NCBI GenBank assembly: GCA_000335735.1 | Contig: AMYY01000009.1 | Location: 1-64,000, forward strand | DNA from: an alpha proteobacterium L41A | Lineage (GTDB): Bacteria > Pseudomonadota > Alphaproteobacteria > Caulobacterales > Caulobacteraceae | DNA: 64,000 nucleotides | Reading direction: 5' to 3' | Part shown: positions 44,655-54,455 of the stretch, in pieces | How the letters are laid out: each line of letters opens with the position of its first letter | Numbering within the stretch: position 1 is the stretch's first letter | Notes under the pieces: generated by a model | What the model saw: the letters and a program-made list of their open reading frames with translations, nothing else | The model's database searches: none | What the model was told of the DNA's origin: nothing | Program-made: the position numbers and the translations under genes

Positions 44655-46793
44655 ATGGGACTGGAATTGGTGAACGCAGAACGCGGGCGCTGGCGGCTTT
44701 TCCGCCACGAGGCCGGCCGCGCGGCCGGTCCGTCGCCCTATACCTATGTGGCGCTGTTCGTTCTGTGTCTGTCGATCAGCAAATGGAGCGTTTACGCATT
44801 CGGCGCGACCGTGCTGTGGCCCGCGAATGCGGTGCTTCTGGCCGCTGTGCTGCAGCTTCATCGCCGTCAGGCCATCGGCGTGATGGTCGCCTGCGCCGCT
44901 ATCAATCTGACCAGCAACGTCCTCCGCGGCGATCCTGGCCCGATGATGTTCACCAATGTCATTCTGAACATGACCCAGGTGGTGGTCGCGGCTGTGCTGG
45001 CGCGTCGATTCTGCGGCGCCGCGTTGGATATGCGCCGGCCCTGGCGGCTGTTCCGTTTCGCCTTCTTCGCCGCCGCGCCGTCCGTTCTGCTTTCCACCCT
45101 GCTGGCTGGCGTCGTCGTCATCCTGATGAGATGGCAGGTGCCGGGAGCGCTCGGCTTCCGCATGCACCACCTGTTCGACATGGAACTGCTGGCGATGATG
45201 ATCGTCACGCCGTCCCTGCTGCTGCTGGCGCGCAATCATCGTTTCCGGGATGACGCCAAAGCCAGCCTGGTCGAGACGATGGCGATCATGACACTTGTCG
45301 GCGGCGTCACGCTTTTCGTCTTCTCGCAGTCAGCCGCGCCCGTCCTGTTCGCGATCTTCCCGCCTCTGATCCTGCTGGCGTTCCGTCTGGGCCCGCCGTT
45401 GACGGCGGCTGCGGTGATGGTGGTCGCCGTGATCGGGGGCATCGCCACGCTGAGCGGGTATGGGCCAATCGTGTTGACCAAGCTGACGCCTGACCCGGTG
45501 CTGGACGCCCTGCCGCCTGTGATGCGCCAGATGAATGTGTTTCATCTGTTCCTGCTGTGCGTCGTCGGGTCGGTCCTGCCCATCACCACCCTGTCGACGG
45601 AGCGTCGGCGGCTGACGGCGCGTCTGCGGGCCCGAACGGCGGCGGCGCTGGACGCCCTGGCTCGCGTCAAGGCGGCCCGCGCCGTCAAGGAGCGGTTCCT
45701 GGCGATGATGAGCCACGAGATGCGGACCCCCCTGACCGGCGTGACCGGCTATGCGGATCTGCTGTCGCGTCACCCCGGCTTGGACGTCGAGGGCCTGCGT
45801 CAGGTCGACGCCATCCGTCACTCGGGCGAGACCATGCTGCGTCTGGTCGAGGATTTGCTGGAGATTTCCCGCGGCGGCGCCGAGGTGGCGATGAAAGCCG
45901 TCGACGTTCGCCAATTGGCCGAGGAGGCGGTAGCCCCGTCCCGTGAATGGGCCATGGTCAAACGACTGGCCTTCAGCTTGACCTTGACGCCGCAGGCCGA
46001 AGGTCTGGCGATGGTGGATGGGCGCCGCCTGCGTCAGGCTCTTCACCATCTGGTCAACAACGCGGTCAAATTCACCAATCGGGGCGAGGTCAGTATCCGT
46101 ATCGACCGACGCGACGATCATCTGGTCTTCGTCGTTTCAGACACCGGTTGCGGTATGGACGAACAGACGCGCTGCGGCGTCTTCCATCTGTTCGAACAGG
46201 GCGACGCCAGCACCAGCCGCGCGCATGAGGGCGCCGGCGTCGGTCTGGCCCTGGCGAAGAGCCACATCGACTGTCTGGGCGGGGCCGTCGATATCGACAG
46301 CACTCACGGACGCGGCTCGACCTTCACCCTGACCGTGCCGGCTGAGGCGGTCGAGGCGGCCACAAGCGATGCGGGCTCGCGGCTGGACAGTCGTCGTATG
46401 CGTGTACTGGTCGTCGATGACCATCCGGCCAACCGCAACCTGCTGCGCATCATGCTGCAGGCGGCTGACTGCGACATTGCCGAGGCCTGCGACGGGCGTG
46501 AGGCCTTGAACGCGGTCTCGAGCGAGGCTTTCGATCTGATCCTGATGGATGTGCGCATGCCGGTGATGGATGGTCTGGCCGCCAGCCGTGCGATCCGCGC
46601 CCTGGCCGATCCCGCCAGCCAGACGCCGATCTTGGCCGTTACCGCCGAGGCCATGCCCGAAGACGCCGCACGGTGCCTGGCCGCAGGCATGGACGGTCAT
46701 CTGGCCAAGCCGGTGACCCAGGCCAAGCTATACGCCGCCATCGACGAGACGCTGAGCGCGGCCGCGTCTCGCCTGGACGCCCAAGCCGCCTGA
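44655..46793 (+). CDS. MASE1-domain hybrid sensor histidine kinase
   Basis: A 712-residue hybrid kinase. The N-terminal ~300 residues form a MASE1-type multi-helix membrane sensor (WPANAVLLAAVLQLHRR). Next is a HisKA with phospho-acceptor His354 in [12 protein letters not shown], a CA domain (LVNNAVKFTNRGE, DTGCGMDEQ, GAGVGLALAK) and a C-terminal receiver with Asp632 in LILMDVRMPVMDG. Signal and partners are unknown. It is followed 173 nt later by nrdB on the same strand; the gap carries a NrdR-like site, so they are probably separate units. Confidence 0.92.
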   Translation: MGLELVNAERGRWRLFRHEAGRAAGPSPYTYVALFVLCLSISKWSVYAFGATVLWPANAVLLAAVLQLHRRQAIGVMVACAAINLTSNVLRGDPGPMMFTNVILNMTQVVVAAVLARRFCGAALDMRRPWRLFRFAFFAAAPSVLLSTLLAGVVVILMRWQVPGALGFRMHHLFDMELLAMMIVTPSLLLLARNHRFRDDAKASLVETMAIMTLVGGVTLFVFSQSAAPVLFAIFPPLILLAFRLGPPLTAAAVMVVAVIGGIATLSGYGPIVLTKLTPDPVLDALPPVMRQMNVFHLFLLCVVGSVLPITTLSTERRRLTARLRARTAAALDALARVKAARAVKERFLAMMSHEMRTPLTGVTGYADLLSRHPGLDVEGLRQVDAIRHSGETMLRLVEDLLEISRGGAEVAMKAVDVRQLAEEAVAPSREWAMVKRLAFSLTLTPQAEGLAMVDGRRLRQALHHLVNNAVKFTNRGEVSIRIDRRDDHLVFVVSDTGCGMDEQTRCGVFHLFEQGDASTSRAHEGAGVGLALAKSHIDCLGGAVDIDSTHGRGSTFTLTVPAEAVEAATSDAGSRLDSRRMRVLVVDDHPANRNLLRIMLQAADCDIAEACDGREALNAVSSEAFDLILMDVRMPVMDGLAASRAIRALADPASQTPILAVTAEAMPEDAARCLAAGMDGHLAKPVTQAKLYAAIDETLSAAASRLDAQAA

Positions 46794-46846
46794 GCCATCG
46801 AGCGCGGCTTCATCCCCAGGCCCGTCCCCAGAAATATGCGGCACGG

Positions 46847-46862
46847 ACACAACATCTAGCGG
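46847..46862 (+). promoter_or_regulatory. Candidate NrdR box upstream of nrdB
   Basis: ACACAACATCTAGCGG fits the general NrdR box (ACACTATATATAGTGT) at 11 of 16 positions, including the C-A-AT-TAG core, and lies 105 nt before the nrdB start. NrdR represses ribonucleotide reductase genes in most bacteria. A possible -35 (TTGAGA, 46863) follows directly. Confidence 0.45.
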
Positions 46863-46966
46863 TTGAGATAAATTGTGATCGCAACATAGACCTATTTTGG
46901 CTTGGCGCCGACGCCTTCAAATCGCATGGTGAACGCGTCTTCAGATTCGCCCTCAGGTCCAGTTCG

Positions 46967-48016
46967 ATGAACGCTATCACTCCGATCATCCTTCCCGAGC
47001 GCGCCGGTCTTCTGACCCCGTCGGCCGCTTACAAGCCGTTCCGCTATCCGTGGGCGTTCGACATGTGGAAGAAGCAGCAGCAGGTCCACTGGATGCCCGA
47101 AGAGGTGCCGCTGGGCGAGGACGTCAAGGACTGGGCCTCGACCCTGAACGACAACGAACGCAATCTGCTGACCCAGATCTTCCGCTTCTTCACCCAGGCG
47201 GACATCGAGGTTCAGGACAACTACATGGAACGATACGGTCGGGTGTTCAAACCGACCGAGGTGAAGATGATGCTGGCCGCCTTCGGCAATATGGAGACGA
47301 TCCATATCGCGGCCTACGCCCTGCTGCTCGAAACCATCGGCATGCCCGAGAGCGAGTTCGGCGCCTTCATGGAATATGAGGCCATGCGGGACAAGCACGA
47401 CTACATGGGCCAGTTCGGGGTCGATTCCGACGCCGACATCTGCCGGACCCTGGCCATGTTCGGCGGGTTCTCGGAAGGCGTTCAGCTGTTCGCGTCCTTC
47501 GCCATGCTGATGAACTTCCCGCGCCAGAACAAGATGAAGGGCATGGGCCAGATCGTGTCCTGGTCGGTGCGCGACGAGAGCCTGCACTGCGAAGGCATCA
47601 TCAAGCTGTACCACGCCTTCAACAAGGAGACGGGCGCCGTCACCAAGTCGGTCGCGGACGACATCGTCGACTGCTGCAAGACGGTGGTGAACATGGAGGA
47701 CAAGTTCATCGACCTGGCCTTTGAGATGGGTTCGGTGAACGGCATGACGCCCGAGGACATCAAACAGTATATTCGCTTCATCGCCGACTGGCGCCTGCGT
47801 CAGCTGAAGCTGCCGGAGGTCTATGGGGTGACGGAAAACCCGCTGCCGTGGCTGCAGTCGCTGCTCAGCGGCGTCGAACACGCCAACTTCTTCGAGGCCC
47901 GCGCCACCGAATATTCCAAGGCGGCGACGCAAGGGAACTGGCACGGCGCCGACGGCGTTTGGACCGAGTTCGACCGCATGATGGCGCGCCGCGACATGAG
48001 CCTGGTCGCGGGCTGA
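46967..48016 (+). CDS. nrdB: Ribonucleotide reductase class I, beta subunit
   Basis: A 349-residue NrdB. The metal ligands are visible in FTQADIEVQDNYMERY, NMETIHIAAYALLLETI (with the radical Tyr in AAYAL) and RDESLHCEG. It holds the tyrosyl radical used by NrdA to reduce ribonucleotides. The ATG at 46967 is set by homology (MNAITPIILPERAG); the upstream open frame is not coding. No ATP-cone precedes the domain. The nrdA gene lies about 15 kb away on the same strand. Confidence 0.97.
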   Translation: MNAITPIILPERAGLLTPSAAYKPFRYPWAFDMWKKQQQVHWMPEEVPLGEDVKDWASTLNDNERNLLTQIFRFFTQADIEVQDNYMERYGRVFKPTEVKMMLAAFGNMETIHIAAYALLLETIGMPESEFGAFMEYEAMRDKHDYMGQFGVDSDADICRTLAMFGGFSEGVQLFASFAMLMNFPRQNKMKGMGQIVSWSVRDESLHCEGIIKLYHAFNKETGAVTKSVADDIVDCCKTVVNMEDKFIDLAFEMGSVNGMTPEDIKQYIRFIADWRLRQLKLPEVYGVTENPLPWLQSLLSGVEHANFFEARATEYSKAATQGNWHGADGVWTEFDRMMARRDMSLVAG

Positions 48017-48072
48017 GCCCTTCTGCCTAGACCCGCGGGCGGCGTTCGCTCGCCGTCGCGAAGCTGGCCAGC

Positions 48073-48573
48073 TTATTGGGCCGGCTCGACCCAGACGGGG
48101 CGCGCCGTGCAGGCCTGACGGAAGCCTGTGCGGCATAGTCGCACCTGTTCCTGCCAGGCGGCATAGTCGCGGTCGTATTTCTCCTGCGCCAGACGCGCCG
48201 TCTCGGCGGCGGCCCGCGCCTGTTCCTCGGCTTTGCTGATCTCGATCTGATGACGGGCCAGGGCGGCATCGTAGTCCAGCCGGTTGGCGGCGTCGGTCTT
48301 GTCGGCCAGGGCGTTCTGGGCGGCGATCTCGTCGTTCAGAGCGCGGGTGGTGCGCAGTTCCTCTTCGGTCTGCTGGGCGTCGCTTGCGCGATGATAGGCC
48401 TCGCCCCGCGCCTTCAGCAGGGCGTCGCGACTGGCGGGATCGGCCGGGTCGGGCAGGGCGCGCTGATCGCGATAGGGGTCGGCGGTCGCCGGCGCCGTCG
48501 GCGTCTGGGCGGTGACGGGCGCAGTCAGGGCGGCAGCCAGCAGGGCGGCGGCGACGGCGGTGCGAACGATCAT
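48073..48573 (-). CDS. Exported coiled-coil protein of unknown function
   Basis: A 166-residue protein with a signal peptide (MIVRTAVAAALLAAALTAPVTAQ), a Pro-rich spacer and a long charged helix (NDEIAAQNALADKTDAANRL, EEQARAAAETARLAQEKYDRDY) likely to form a coiled coil, ending with two cysteines (LCRTGFRQACTA). It probably lies in the periplasm. No family is recognised. Confidence 0.72.
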   Translation of the reverse strand: MIVRTAVAAALLAAALTAPVTAQTPTAPATADPYRDQRALPDPADPASRDALLKARGEAYHRASDAQQTEEELRTTRALNDEIAAQNALADKTDAANRLDYDAALARHQIEISKAEEQARAAAETARLAQEKYDRDYAAWQEQVRLCRTGFRQACTARPVWVEPAQ

Positions 48574-48718
48574 GACTGTCTCTCCCGAGGCCGAGGCGTC
48601 CTACGCAGCTTGGCCATTGTGATCCTGCTGCACAACGCCGCAGCGATGAAAAGGTGGCGAAAGGCGCCGCTTCGCGTCATGGTCGTCTTCTCCCGACGCA
48701 GCCCATCCGAGAACACCG

Positions 48719-48982
48719 ATGATCCTCAGCACCTCGTCTGGCGACTTTCCCATCCCTGCCGATGTCGCGCGTCGGTTGCCGAATGTGCCGGCGTTGCCTG
48801 ACGTCGCCGCCGCCAACGCAAAGGTTCAGCTCGAAAACTTCCGCCATTGGCTGGACGCATCGCCTGACCATGCCATCAATTACGAGCGGTTGCGTCGTTG
48901 GCATCTGGTTCAGGAGGAACTGGCAGCCAGGGCAAAGGCGGAGAGCCGCCCCTTTGTCGTCTCGGACGACGGTCTGGAATAA
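48719..48982 (+). CDS. Small hypothetical protein
   Basis: An 87-residue cytosolic protein beginning MILSTSSGDFPIPADVARRL and containing FRHWLDASPDHAINYERLRRWHLVQEEL. Codon use looks coding, with balanced charge and no signal peptide. It ends 6 nt before the convergent sensor-kinase gene. No family is recognised and the ATG is the first in frame. Confidence 0.6.
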   Translation: MILSTSSGDFPIPADVARRLPNVPALPDVAAANAKVQLENFRHWLDASPDHAINYERLRRWHLVQEELAARAKAESRPFVVSDDGLE

Positions 48983-48988
48983 GACGGC

Positions 48989-50461
48989 TCAGCCCGGCAG
49001 GCGCAGCTCGAACACGGCGCCCTTGCCGTCGGTCTCGACCAGACGCAGGTCGCCGCCGTGAAGGGCGGCCAATTCGCGCGAGATGGTCAGGCCCAGGCCC
49101 GAACCGTCCGAGCTTTTTGAACTGACAAAGGGTTCGAACAGGCGTTCGGCCAGACGCGGCGGAATGCCGGGGCCGTCGTCGGCGATGCGCACGACGCAGA
49201 AGCCGTCCTGACCAAAGGCGCTGACGGTGATGGCGCCCTTGCCGCGCCGCTCGGGCGGACGGGTCGGGTCGGCCTCGATGGCCTGGCGGGCGTTGCGCAT
49301 CAGATTGACCAGGATGCGATACAGCTGATCCGGGTCGGCCTCGACGGCGAACCGGGGCGGCAGCTGTTTGATCAGGCGCACGCCGTCGGGATCCAGCCCG
49401 GCGTCCTCGGCCGCCAGGGTCAGGGCCTTGGTCAGGACGACGCGGGTCTTCTGGGGCGCGGGCTCCTCGCTCTTGCCGTACTCCAGCACATTGCGCGACA
49501 GGCCGGCGGCGCGGCTGAGCGCGCGTTCCAGCCGGGGGAGGGCCTTGGCCACCTGCGGGTCGGCGGAGGTCGCCAGCCGCTCGGACGCCATCTGAGCCGA
49601 GGTCAGCATGTTGCGCAGGTCGTGGTTGATCTTGGCCACCGCCTCGCCCAGCGCGACCAGACGGGCGCGAGAGCGCAGGGAATGGCGCACCTCCTCCTGC
49701 ATCCGGCTGAGTTCGCGCTCGACGCGGCCGATCTCGTCGTGGCGGTCGGACGGCGCCTCGGCCTCGCTCTCGGGATCGGCGGCGAACCGCTCCATCGAAC
49801 GGGTGACGCGACGAAGCGGGCGCAGCACCAGCAGAGCCAGACCGCCATACAGCAGCGCGCCCGCCGTCACCGACACCAGCAGGGACACCAGCAGGCTGTT
49901 CAGCAGGAAGGCGCGCAGTTCCAGCTTCAACGGCTGGGCGGGAGTGACGATCTCGATGAAGTCGCCCGAGCGATAGCGCGGCTTGGCCTGAACCCTCAGC
50001 GAGCGGTCCGGATGTCCGAACAGGGTGCGCCACGGGTCGGTCAGGCGCGACCAGCTGTCTTGACGCCTCAGGTCGATCAGTTCGGGAGCGCGGGGCAGGT
50101 TGGGGGCCTGAAGCAGCAGACGGCGCACGCCTTGTTCCGTCAGGGCGACCGCCTGAACCCCGCCGATCCGCATCAACTCTGCGGCCGTGTCGTCCTCGAC
50201 CGCGCTATAGGGCAGGGCTTCGACCCCGACCGAGGCCAGTTCGGCGGCCTGGAGCCGGTCGCGAAGCCAGCGCTCATGGAAGGCCGCAAGGTTTGGGCCC
50301 AGGATCAGAGCCTCGACCGCCAGGGTGAAGGCGACGGTCAGCAGCAGCAGCCGCGCCGACAGACCGTCGGGCGCGCGCGGCGTCAGACGCTCGCGCCAGA
50401 GATTGGCCTGGTCCGGCGTCAGGTTCAGCCGCGCCGCGATCCGGTCGAACAGGGCGCTCAT
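48989..50461 (-). CDS. Membrane sensor histidine kinase
   Basis: A 490-residue kinase with a first membrane helix (about 36-55), a periplasmic domain to about 180, a second helix (about 188-213), a HAMP-like region and a kinase core: phospho-acceptor His280 in AVAKINHDLRNML, NLMRNARQAI, DDGPGIPP and SGLGLTIS. No response regulator adjoins. The ATG at 50461 is set by the overlap with the upstream TVP38/DedA gene (ATGA, 4 nt); a longer frame up to 51184 is only that neighbour read out of frame. The pairing suggests it senses the same membrane process as the transporter-like neighbour. Confidence 0.9.
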   Translation of the reverse strand: MSALFDRIAARLNLTPDQANLWRERLTPRAPDGLSARLLLLTVAFTLAVEALILGPNLAAFHERWLRDRLQAAELASVGVEALPYSAVEDDTAAELMRIGGVQAVALTEQGVRRLLLQAPNLPRAPELIDLRRQDSWSRLTDPWRTLFGHPDRSLRVQAKPRYRSGDFIEIVTPAQPLKLELRAFLLNSLLVSLLVSVTAGALLYGGLALLVLRPLRRVTRSMERFAADPESEAEAPSDRHDEIGRVERELSRMQEEVRHSLRSRARLVALGEAVAKINHDLRNMLTSAQMASERLATSADPQVAKALPRLERALSRAAGLSRNVLEYGKSEEPAPQKTRVVLTKALTLAAEDAGLDPDGVRLIKQLPPRFAVEADPDQLYRILVNLMRNARQAIEADPTRPPERRGKGAITVSAFGQDGFCVVRIADDGPGIPPRLAERLFEPFVSSKSSDGSGLGLTISRELAALHGGDLRLVETDGKGAVFELRLPG

Positions 50462-51216
50462 GCCGCGGTCGCCCCGATCCGGCGGGCGCGTATCATCTGG
50501 AACAGCTTGATGCCGATGGGCAGAAGCAGGGACAGGAAGACCACGCCCATCAAAGGCCAGAAGAACTGTTGCAGCAGCATCGGCAGGTCCGGCCGCACGC
50601 CCGCACGCAGCAGGCCGCCCAGCTGCGATCCGATCCAGGTGTAGATGTAGGTGGACGGCAGCAGGCCGATGAAGGTGGCGATGATGTAGGGCCTCAGCGG
50701 CACCGCCATCATCCCCGCCGTCGCGTTGACCAGGACGAAGGGCACGCTGGGGACCACGCGCAGGGTGAACAGGGTGGTGAAGGCGTTGCGGTCGATGCCC
50801 TTGGCAAGCCGATCCATGAAGCCGGCGTCGGCCTCGAACTTGGCGCGCAACCACGAACCGATCGAGGTGCGATAGACATAATAGATGACGACCGAACCGA
50901 TGGTGGCCCCCGTCGACTGGGCCAGGGCGCCGACACAGGGGCCGAACATCATTCCGCCCAGCAGGGTCAGGAAGACGGGTCCTGGAATGGTCGAGGCGGT
51001 CGCCAGGGCGTATACGGCGATGAAGGCGACCAGCGCGATCCACCAGTTCTGTTGCGCATAGGCCTGAAGGTTCAGCCCGTGCTCGCGGATCAGATCCATC
51101 GACAGATAGCGGTTCCAGCCCAGGGCGAAGAAGGCGATCACCAGCCCGGCGATGGCCGCCAGCGGCGCCAGCCGCAAGGCCCATTCCTTCGCCGTTCGTT
51201 TCGCCATCCGTTTCAT
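50458..51216 (-). CDS. TVP38/TMEM64 family (DedA-like) membrane protein
   Basis: A 252-residue membrane protein with about six hydrophobic helices. The core segment is GPVFLTLLGGMMFGPCVGALAQSTGATIGS, followed by RVVPSVPFVLVNATAGM, which mark the SNARE-associated/VTT (TVP38) family. Members are thought to move lipids across the membrane. Its stop overlaps the start of the sensor kinase by 4 nt, so they are co-translated. Confidence 0.9.
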   Translation of the reverse strand: MKRMAKRTAKEWALRLAPLAAIAGLVIAFFALGWNRYLSMDLIREHGLNLQAYAQQNWWIALVAFIAVYALATASTIPGPVFLTLLGGMMFGPCVGALAQSTGATIGSVVIYYVYRTSIGSWLRAKFEADAGFMDRLAKGIDRNAFTTLFTLRVVPSVPFVLVNATAGMMAVPLRPYIIATFIGLLPSTYIYTWIGSQLGGLLRAGVRPDLPMLLQQFFWPLMGVVFLSLLLPIGIKLFQMIRARRIGATAA

Positions 51217-51239
51217 CGTCCCGAAATGCCGTCCGAGCG

Positions 51240-51268
51240 TTGACTCACGCGGACATGCGACTTATACG
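51240..51268 (+). promoter_or_regulatory. Candidate promoter of rpmH
   Basis: TTGACT, a 17-nt spacer and TATACG lie about 65 nt before the rpmH start codon. It is the only good promoter-like sequence in the gap and faces away from the TVP38 gene. Confidence 0.6.
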
Positions 51269-51333
51269 CCCGCCCTTCCTGCGGCGGACGCCTCTTGCCC
51301 CGTCGCCCAACCTTTTAACGTCAGGAGCCGACC

Positions 51334-51468
51334 GTGAAGCGGACCTATCAGCCGTCGCGACTCGTGCGCAAGCGCCGTCACGGCTTCCGCAGCCGGATGG
51401 CCACCAAGAACGGCCAGAAGATTGTTGCGCGCCGTCGCGCCAAGGGCCGCAAGCGCCTGACGGCGTAA
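51334..51468 (+). CDS. rpmH: 50S ribosomal protein L34
   Basis: A 44-residue L34 starting with GTG (reads [18 protein letters not shown], ends [12 protein letters not shown]). It has the complete family sequence and a CAGGAG ribosome binding site. It is missing from many gene calls because of its size. It is the first gene of the rpmH-rnpA-yidC-engB run. Confidence 0.97.
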   Translation: MKRTYQPSRLVRKRRHGFRSRMATKNGQKIVARRRAKGRKRLTA

Positions 51469-51498
51469 GCGGCTTACGCGTCCGGATCTTTTGGACGC

Positions 51499-51915
51499 AT
51501 GAGCGACCCTTTACAGATCAAGCGTCTGTTGCGGCGGCCCCAGTTCCTGGCGGCCGCCAAAGGCGTTTCCGAGGCGCGCGGCGCCGTGGTGATCCAGCGG
51601 CTGGAGCGTGGCGACGGTTCGCCGCACATCGGCCTGGGCTTTACCGCCACCAAGAAGATCGGCGGGGCGGTTCAGCGCAACCGCGCCAAACGCCGTCTGC
51701 GCGAGGCCGCGCGGGCCATGCTGGCCCAGCATGGCGTGCCCGGAAGCGACTATGTCTTCATCGCCCGCATGGGCACGACCGAGCGTGCGTGGGACCGTCT
51801 GCTTGACGACGTGAAATCGACGCTTACAAGGCTGGCGACACCGCGACATGATCGGGGGGCCAACAAGCCCTCGCCCGCCCGCGCCCCCTCCGGCCAGGAC
51901 CGCCAGAATCCATGA
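51499..51915 (+). CDS. rnpA: Ribonuclease P protein component
   Basis: A 138-residue RnpA with the central signature TATKKIGGAVQRNRAKRRLREAAR. The C-terminus is an extended Pro/Arg-rich tail. It helps the P RNA process tRNA 5' ends. The stop overlaps the yidC start by 4 nt (ATGA), and no yidD gene lies between them, unlike many bacteria. Confidence 0.95.
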   Translation: MSDPLQIKRLLRRPQFLAAAKGVSEARGAVVIQRLERGDGSPHIGLGFTATKKIGGAVQRNRAKRRLREAARAMLAQHGVPGSDYVFIARMGTTERAWDRLLDDVKSTLTRLATPRHDRGANKPSPARAPSGQDRQNP

Positions 51916-53708
51916 AAAACGAAAACACGCGCAACACGATCATCTTCATCGTGTGCTCGGTCCTGATCATGGGGATCTACTATTTCGCCGTGCTGCGTCC
52001 GCAGGCCGAGCGTCGCGCCGTGCAACAGCAGGCCCAGGCCGAGCAGTCGCAGACCGCTGACAACGCCGCGCGCACGGCGCTGAGCCCGCAGGGCCCGACC
52101 TTCGTCACCGACCGCAGCCAGGCGCTGAGCACCGCCGCGCGCGTGCCGATCCAGTCCGGCACGCTGAAGGGCTCGCTGTCGCTTCAGGGCGGCCGGATCG
52201 ACGACCTGTTCCTGACCGACTACCGCGAGGTTCAGGACAAGCCCCAGCCGGTGGAGCTGTTCCGCCCGCAGGGGATGCAGAACGCCTATTTCGCCCAGTT
52301 CGGCTGGACCGGCCCCAATGTCGCCGGCGGCGTGCCCGGACCCAATACCGTCTGGCGCCTGACCAACGGGTCGATCCTGACGCCGACGACGCCGGTCACC
52401 CTGACCTGGGACAACGGTCAGGGCCTGCGCTTCACCCGCGTGATCTCGGTCGACGACAAATACGTCTTCTCGGTCCAGGACACGGTTCAGAACCTGGGCA
52501 CGCAGGCGATCACCATCGCCCCCTACGGCAGCGTCCAGCGCCAGGGCGTGCCGCCCGCAGCCGGCTCGTCGCACATCGTCCACGAGGGCGCGATCGGCAC
52601 CTTCGGCAAGCCGGGCGACTACCGGACCGAGCAGAAGAAATACAAGGACTGGCTGAAGGAGCCGCGGATCGAGAACGCCTCGACCGGCGGCTGGCTGGGC
52701 ATCACCGACAAATACTGGCTGGCGGCCCTGCTGCCCCAGCAGAACGAGGCGGTCGAAACCGAATTCCGCGTGCGCGACCTGAACGGCGCCCAGCAGCTGG
52801 AAGCCAATGTCCTGGGCACGACCCGCACCATCCAGCCCGGCGCCACCGCGACCGAGACCCAGCGCCTGTTCGCCGGGGTCAAGCGCGCCGAGGTGCTGAA
52901 ATCCTATGAGCAGAGCCTGAACCTGCCGCGCTTCGTCTATGCGATCGACTGGGGCATGTTCTGGTTCCTGACGCGTCCGATCTTCTGGATCCTGGAGAAC
53001 GTCTATGGCCTGGTCGGCAGCTTCGGCGTCGCCATTCTGGCCCTGACCGTCATCGTCAAGCTGGTGATGTTCCCGCTGGCCAATAACGCCTACGCCTCGA
53101 TGTCCAAGATGCGGAACCTCCAGCCCAAGATGGAGGAGATCAAGAAGAAGTTCAAAGACGACCCGCAGAAGCAGCAGCAGGAGACGATGGCCCTGTATCA
53201 GCGCGAGAAGATCAATCCGGTCGCCGGATGCCTTCCGCTGGTGCTGCAGATCCCGGTCTTCTACGCCCTGTACAAGGTGCTGACCGTGACCATCGAAATG
53301 CGTCACCAGCCGTTCCTGGGCTTCATCCATGACCTGTCGGCGCGCGATCCGTCGTCGATCTGGAACCTGTTCGGCCTGATCCCGTGGGATCCGGCGATGG
53401 CGCCCCTGATCGGCGGCCTGTTGGCCGGCCCGCTGCATCTGGGTCTGCTGGCGATCGCCTATGGCCTGACGATGTGGCTGCAGACGGCGATGAACCCGCC
53501 GGCGGCCGATCCGGTCCAGCGCCAGATTTTCCAGTTCATGCCGCTGCTGTTCACCTTCATCATGGCGCCGTTCGCGGCGGGTCTGCTGATCTACTGGGCC
53601 TGGTCCAACATCCTGACCATCCTGCAGCAGTATGTGATCATGCACCGCTACAAGGCCGAGAATCCGATCGATGCGTTCTTCGCCCGGTTCAAGAAGTCGC
53701 CGGCGTGA
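51912..53708 (+). CDS. yidC: Membrane protein insertase YidC
   Basis: A 598-residue YidC with an N-terminal membrane anchor ([18 protein letters not shown]), a large periplasmic domain of the Gram-negative type, and the conserved C-terminal five-helix core ([43 protein letters not shown]). It inserts and folds inner-membrane proteins alone or with SecYEG. The start and stop both overlap neighbours by 4 nt. Confidence 0.97.
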   Translation: MKNENTRNTIIFIVCSVLIMGIYYFAVLRPQAERRAVQQQAQAEQSQTADNAARTALSPQGPTFVTDRSQALSTAARVPIQSGTLKGSLSLQGGRIDDLFLTDYREVQDKPQPVELFRPQGMQNAYFAQFGWTGPNVAGGVPGPNTVWRLTNGSILTPTTPVTLTWDNGQGLRFTRVISVDDKYVFSVQDTVQNLGTQAITIAPYGSVQRQGVPPAAGSSHIVHEGAIGTFGKPGDYRTEQKKYKDWLKEPRIENASTGGWLGITDKYWLAALLPQQNEAVETEFRVRDLNGAQQLEANVLGTTRTIQPGATATETQRLFAGVKRAEVLKSYEQSLNLPRFVYAIDWGMFWFLTRPIFWILENVYGLVGSFGVAILALTVIVKLVMFPLANNAYASMSKMRNLQPKMEEIKKKFKDDPQKQQQETMALYQREKINPVAGCLPLVLQIPVFYALYKVLTVTIEMRHQPFLGFIHDLSARDPSSIWNLFGLIPWDPAMAPLIGGLLAGPLHLGLLAIAYGLTMWLQTAMNPPAADPVQRQIFQFMPLLFTFIMAPFAAGLLIYWAWSNILTILQQYVIMHRYKAENPIDAFFARFKKSPA

Positions 53709-54358
53709 TCGACGAGACCGAGTTCACGCCCGAGGACATCGAGGCGGCGCGCGTCCTGTTCGCGCGGCCTGCGACCTTCGTCATGGGCGCGGCCAAGATC
53801 GAGCAGCTGCCCGACCCCGACCTGCCCGAGATCGCCTTCGCGGGCCGCTCGAACGTGGGCAAGTCCAGCCTGATCAACGGGCTGGTCGGCATGCACAAGC
53901 TGGCCCGCGCCTCGAACGAGCCGGGCCGCACGCGCGAAGTCAACTTCTTCGACCTGGACGGCCGGATGCGTCTGGTCGACCTGCCCGGCTATGGCTGGGC
54001 CAAGGCGTCCAAGACCACAGTCAAGAAGTTCCAGGATCTGGGCCGCGACTATCTGCGCGGCCGGGTGACGCTGAAGCGGGTCTATCTGCTGATCGACAGC
54101 CGCCATGGGCTGAAGTCGGTGGATACGGAGGCGCTGGATGCGCTCGATCTGGCCGCCGTCAGCTATCAGATCGTCCTGACCAAGGCCGACAAGCTGAAGA
54201 AGGGCGAGGGCGAGGCCGTGCAGGCCGCGACCCTGAAGGCCATCTCCAAACGCCCCGCCGCCTTCCCGGTGGTGGCCCTGACCTCGTCGGAAAAGGGTCT
54301 CGGCCTGCCGGAACTGCGCGCCGAAATCATGCGCACGACGGGCGCAACGCTGGGCTAA
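53705..54358 (+). CDS. engB: Ribosome biogenesis GTP-binding protein EngB/YsxC
   Basis: A 217-residue GTPase. Motifs are [13 protein letters not shown] (G1), GRTREVNFF (G2), DLPGYGWA (G3) and LTKADK (G4). It helps large-subunit assembly. The GTG start at 53705 overlaps the yidC stop by 4 nt (GTGA), so expression is coupled to yidC. A terminator-like hairpin follows at 54405. Confidence 0.96.
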   Translation: MIDETEFTPEDIEAARVLFARPATFVMGAAKIEQLPDPDLPEIAFAGRSNVGKSSLINGLVGMHKLARASNEPGRTREVNFFDLDGRMRLVDLPGYGWAKASKTTVKKFQDLGRDYLRGRVTLKRVYLLIDSRHGLKSVDTEALDALDLAAVSYQIVLTKADKLKKGEGEAVQAATLKAISKRPAAFPVVALTSSEKGLGLPELRAEIMRTTGATLG

Positions 54359-54400
54359 AGGCCCTCATCGTCGGGTCAGGCCCGAGCATGACGGCAGAAA

Positions 54401-54432
54401 AGAAAAGGCCCGGAGATCGCTCTCCGGGCCTT
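54401..54432 (-). terminator. Terminator between engB and the M16 protease gene
   Basis: A 12-bp perfect stem (AAGGCCCGGAGA / TCTCCGGGCCTT) with a 4-nt loop. The T-rich tail TTTTCTTTT is on the reverse strand, so it best ends the M16 gene; it may also stop engB transcription. Confidence 0.85.
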
Positions 54433-54455
54433 CGTCGTTCTGGTCTGTCGTCGCC

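Noticed and set aside
48876..51184. Frames that extend the sensor kinase through the TVP38 gene
   Set aside because: The extension is the TVP38 gene read out of frame; the ATG at 50461 with an ATGA overlap explains both genes.
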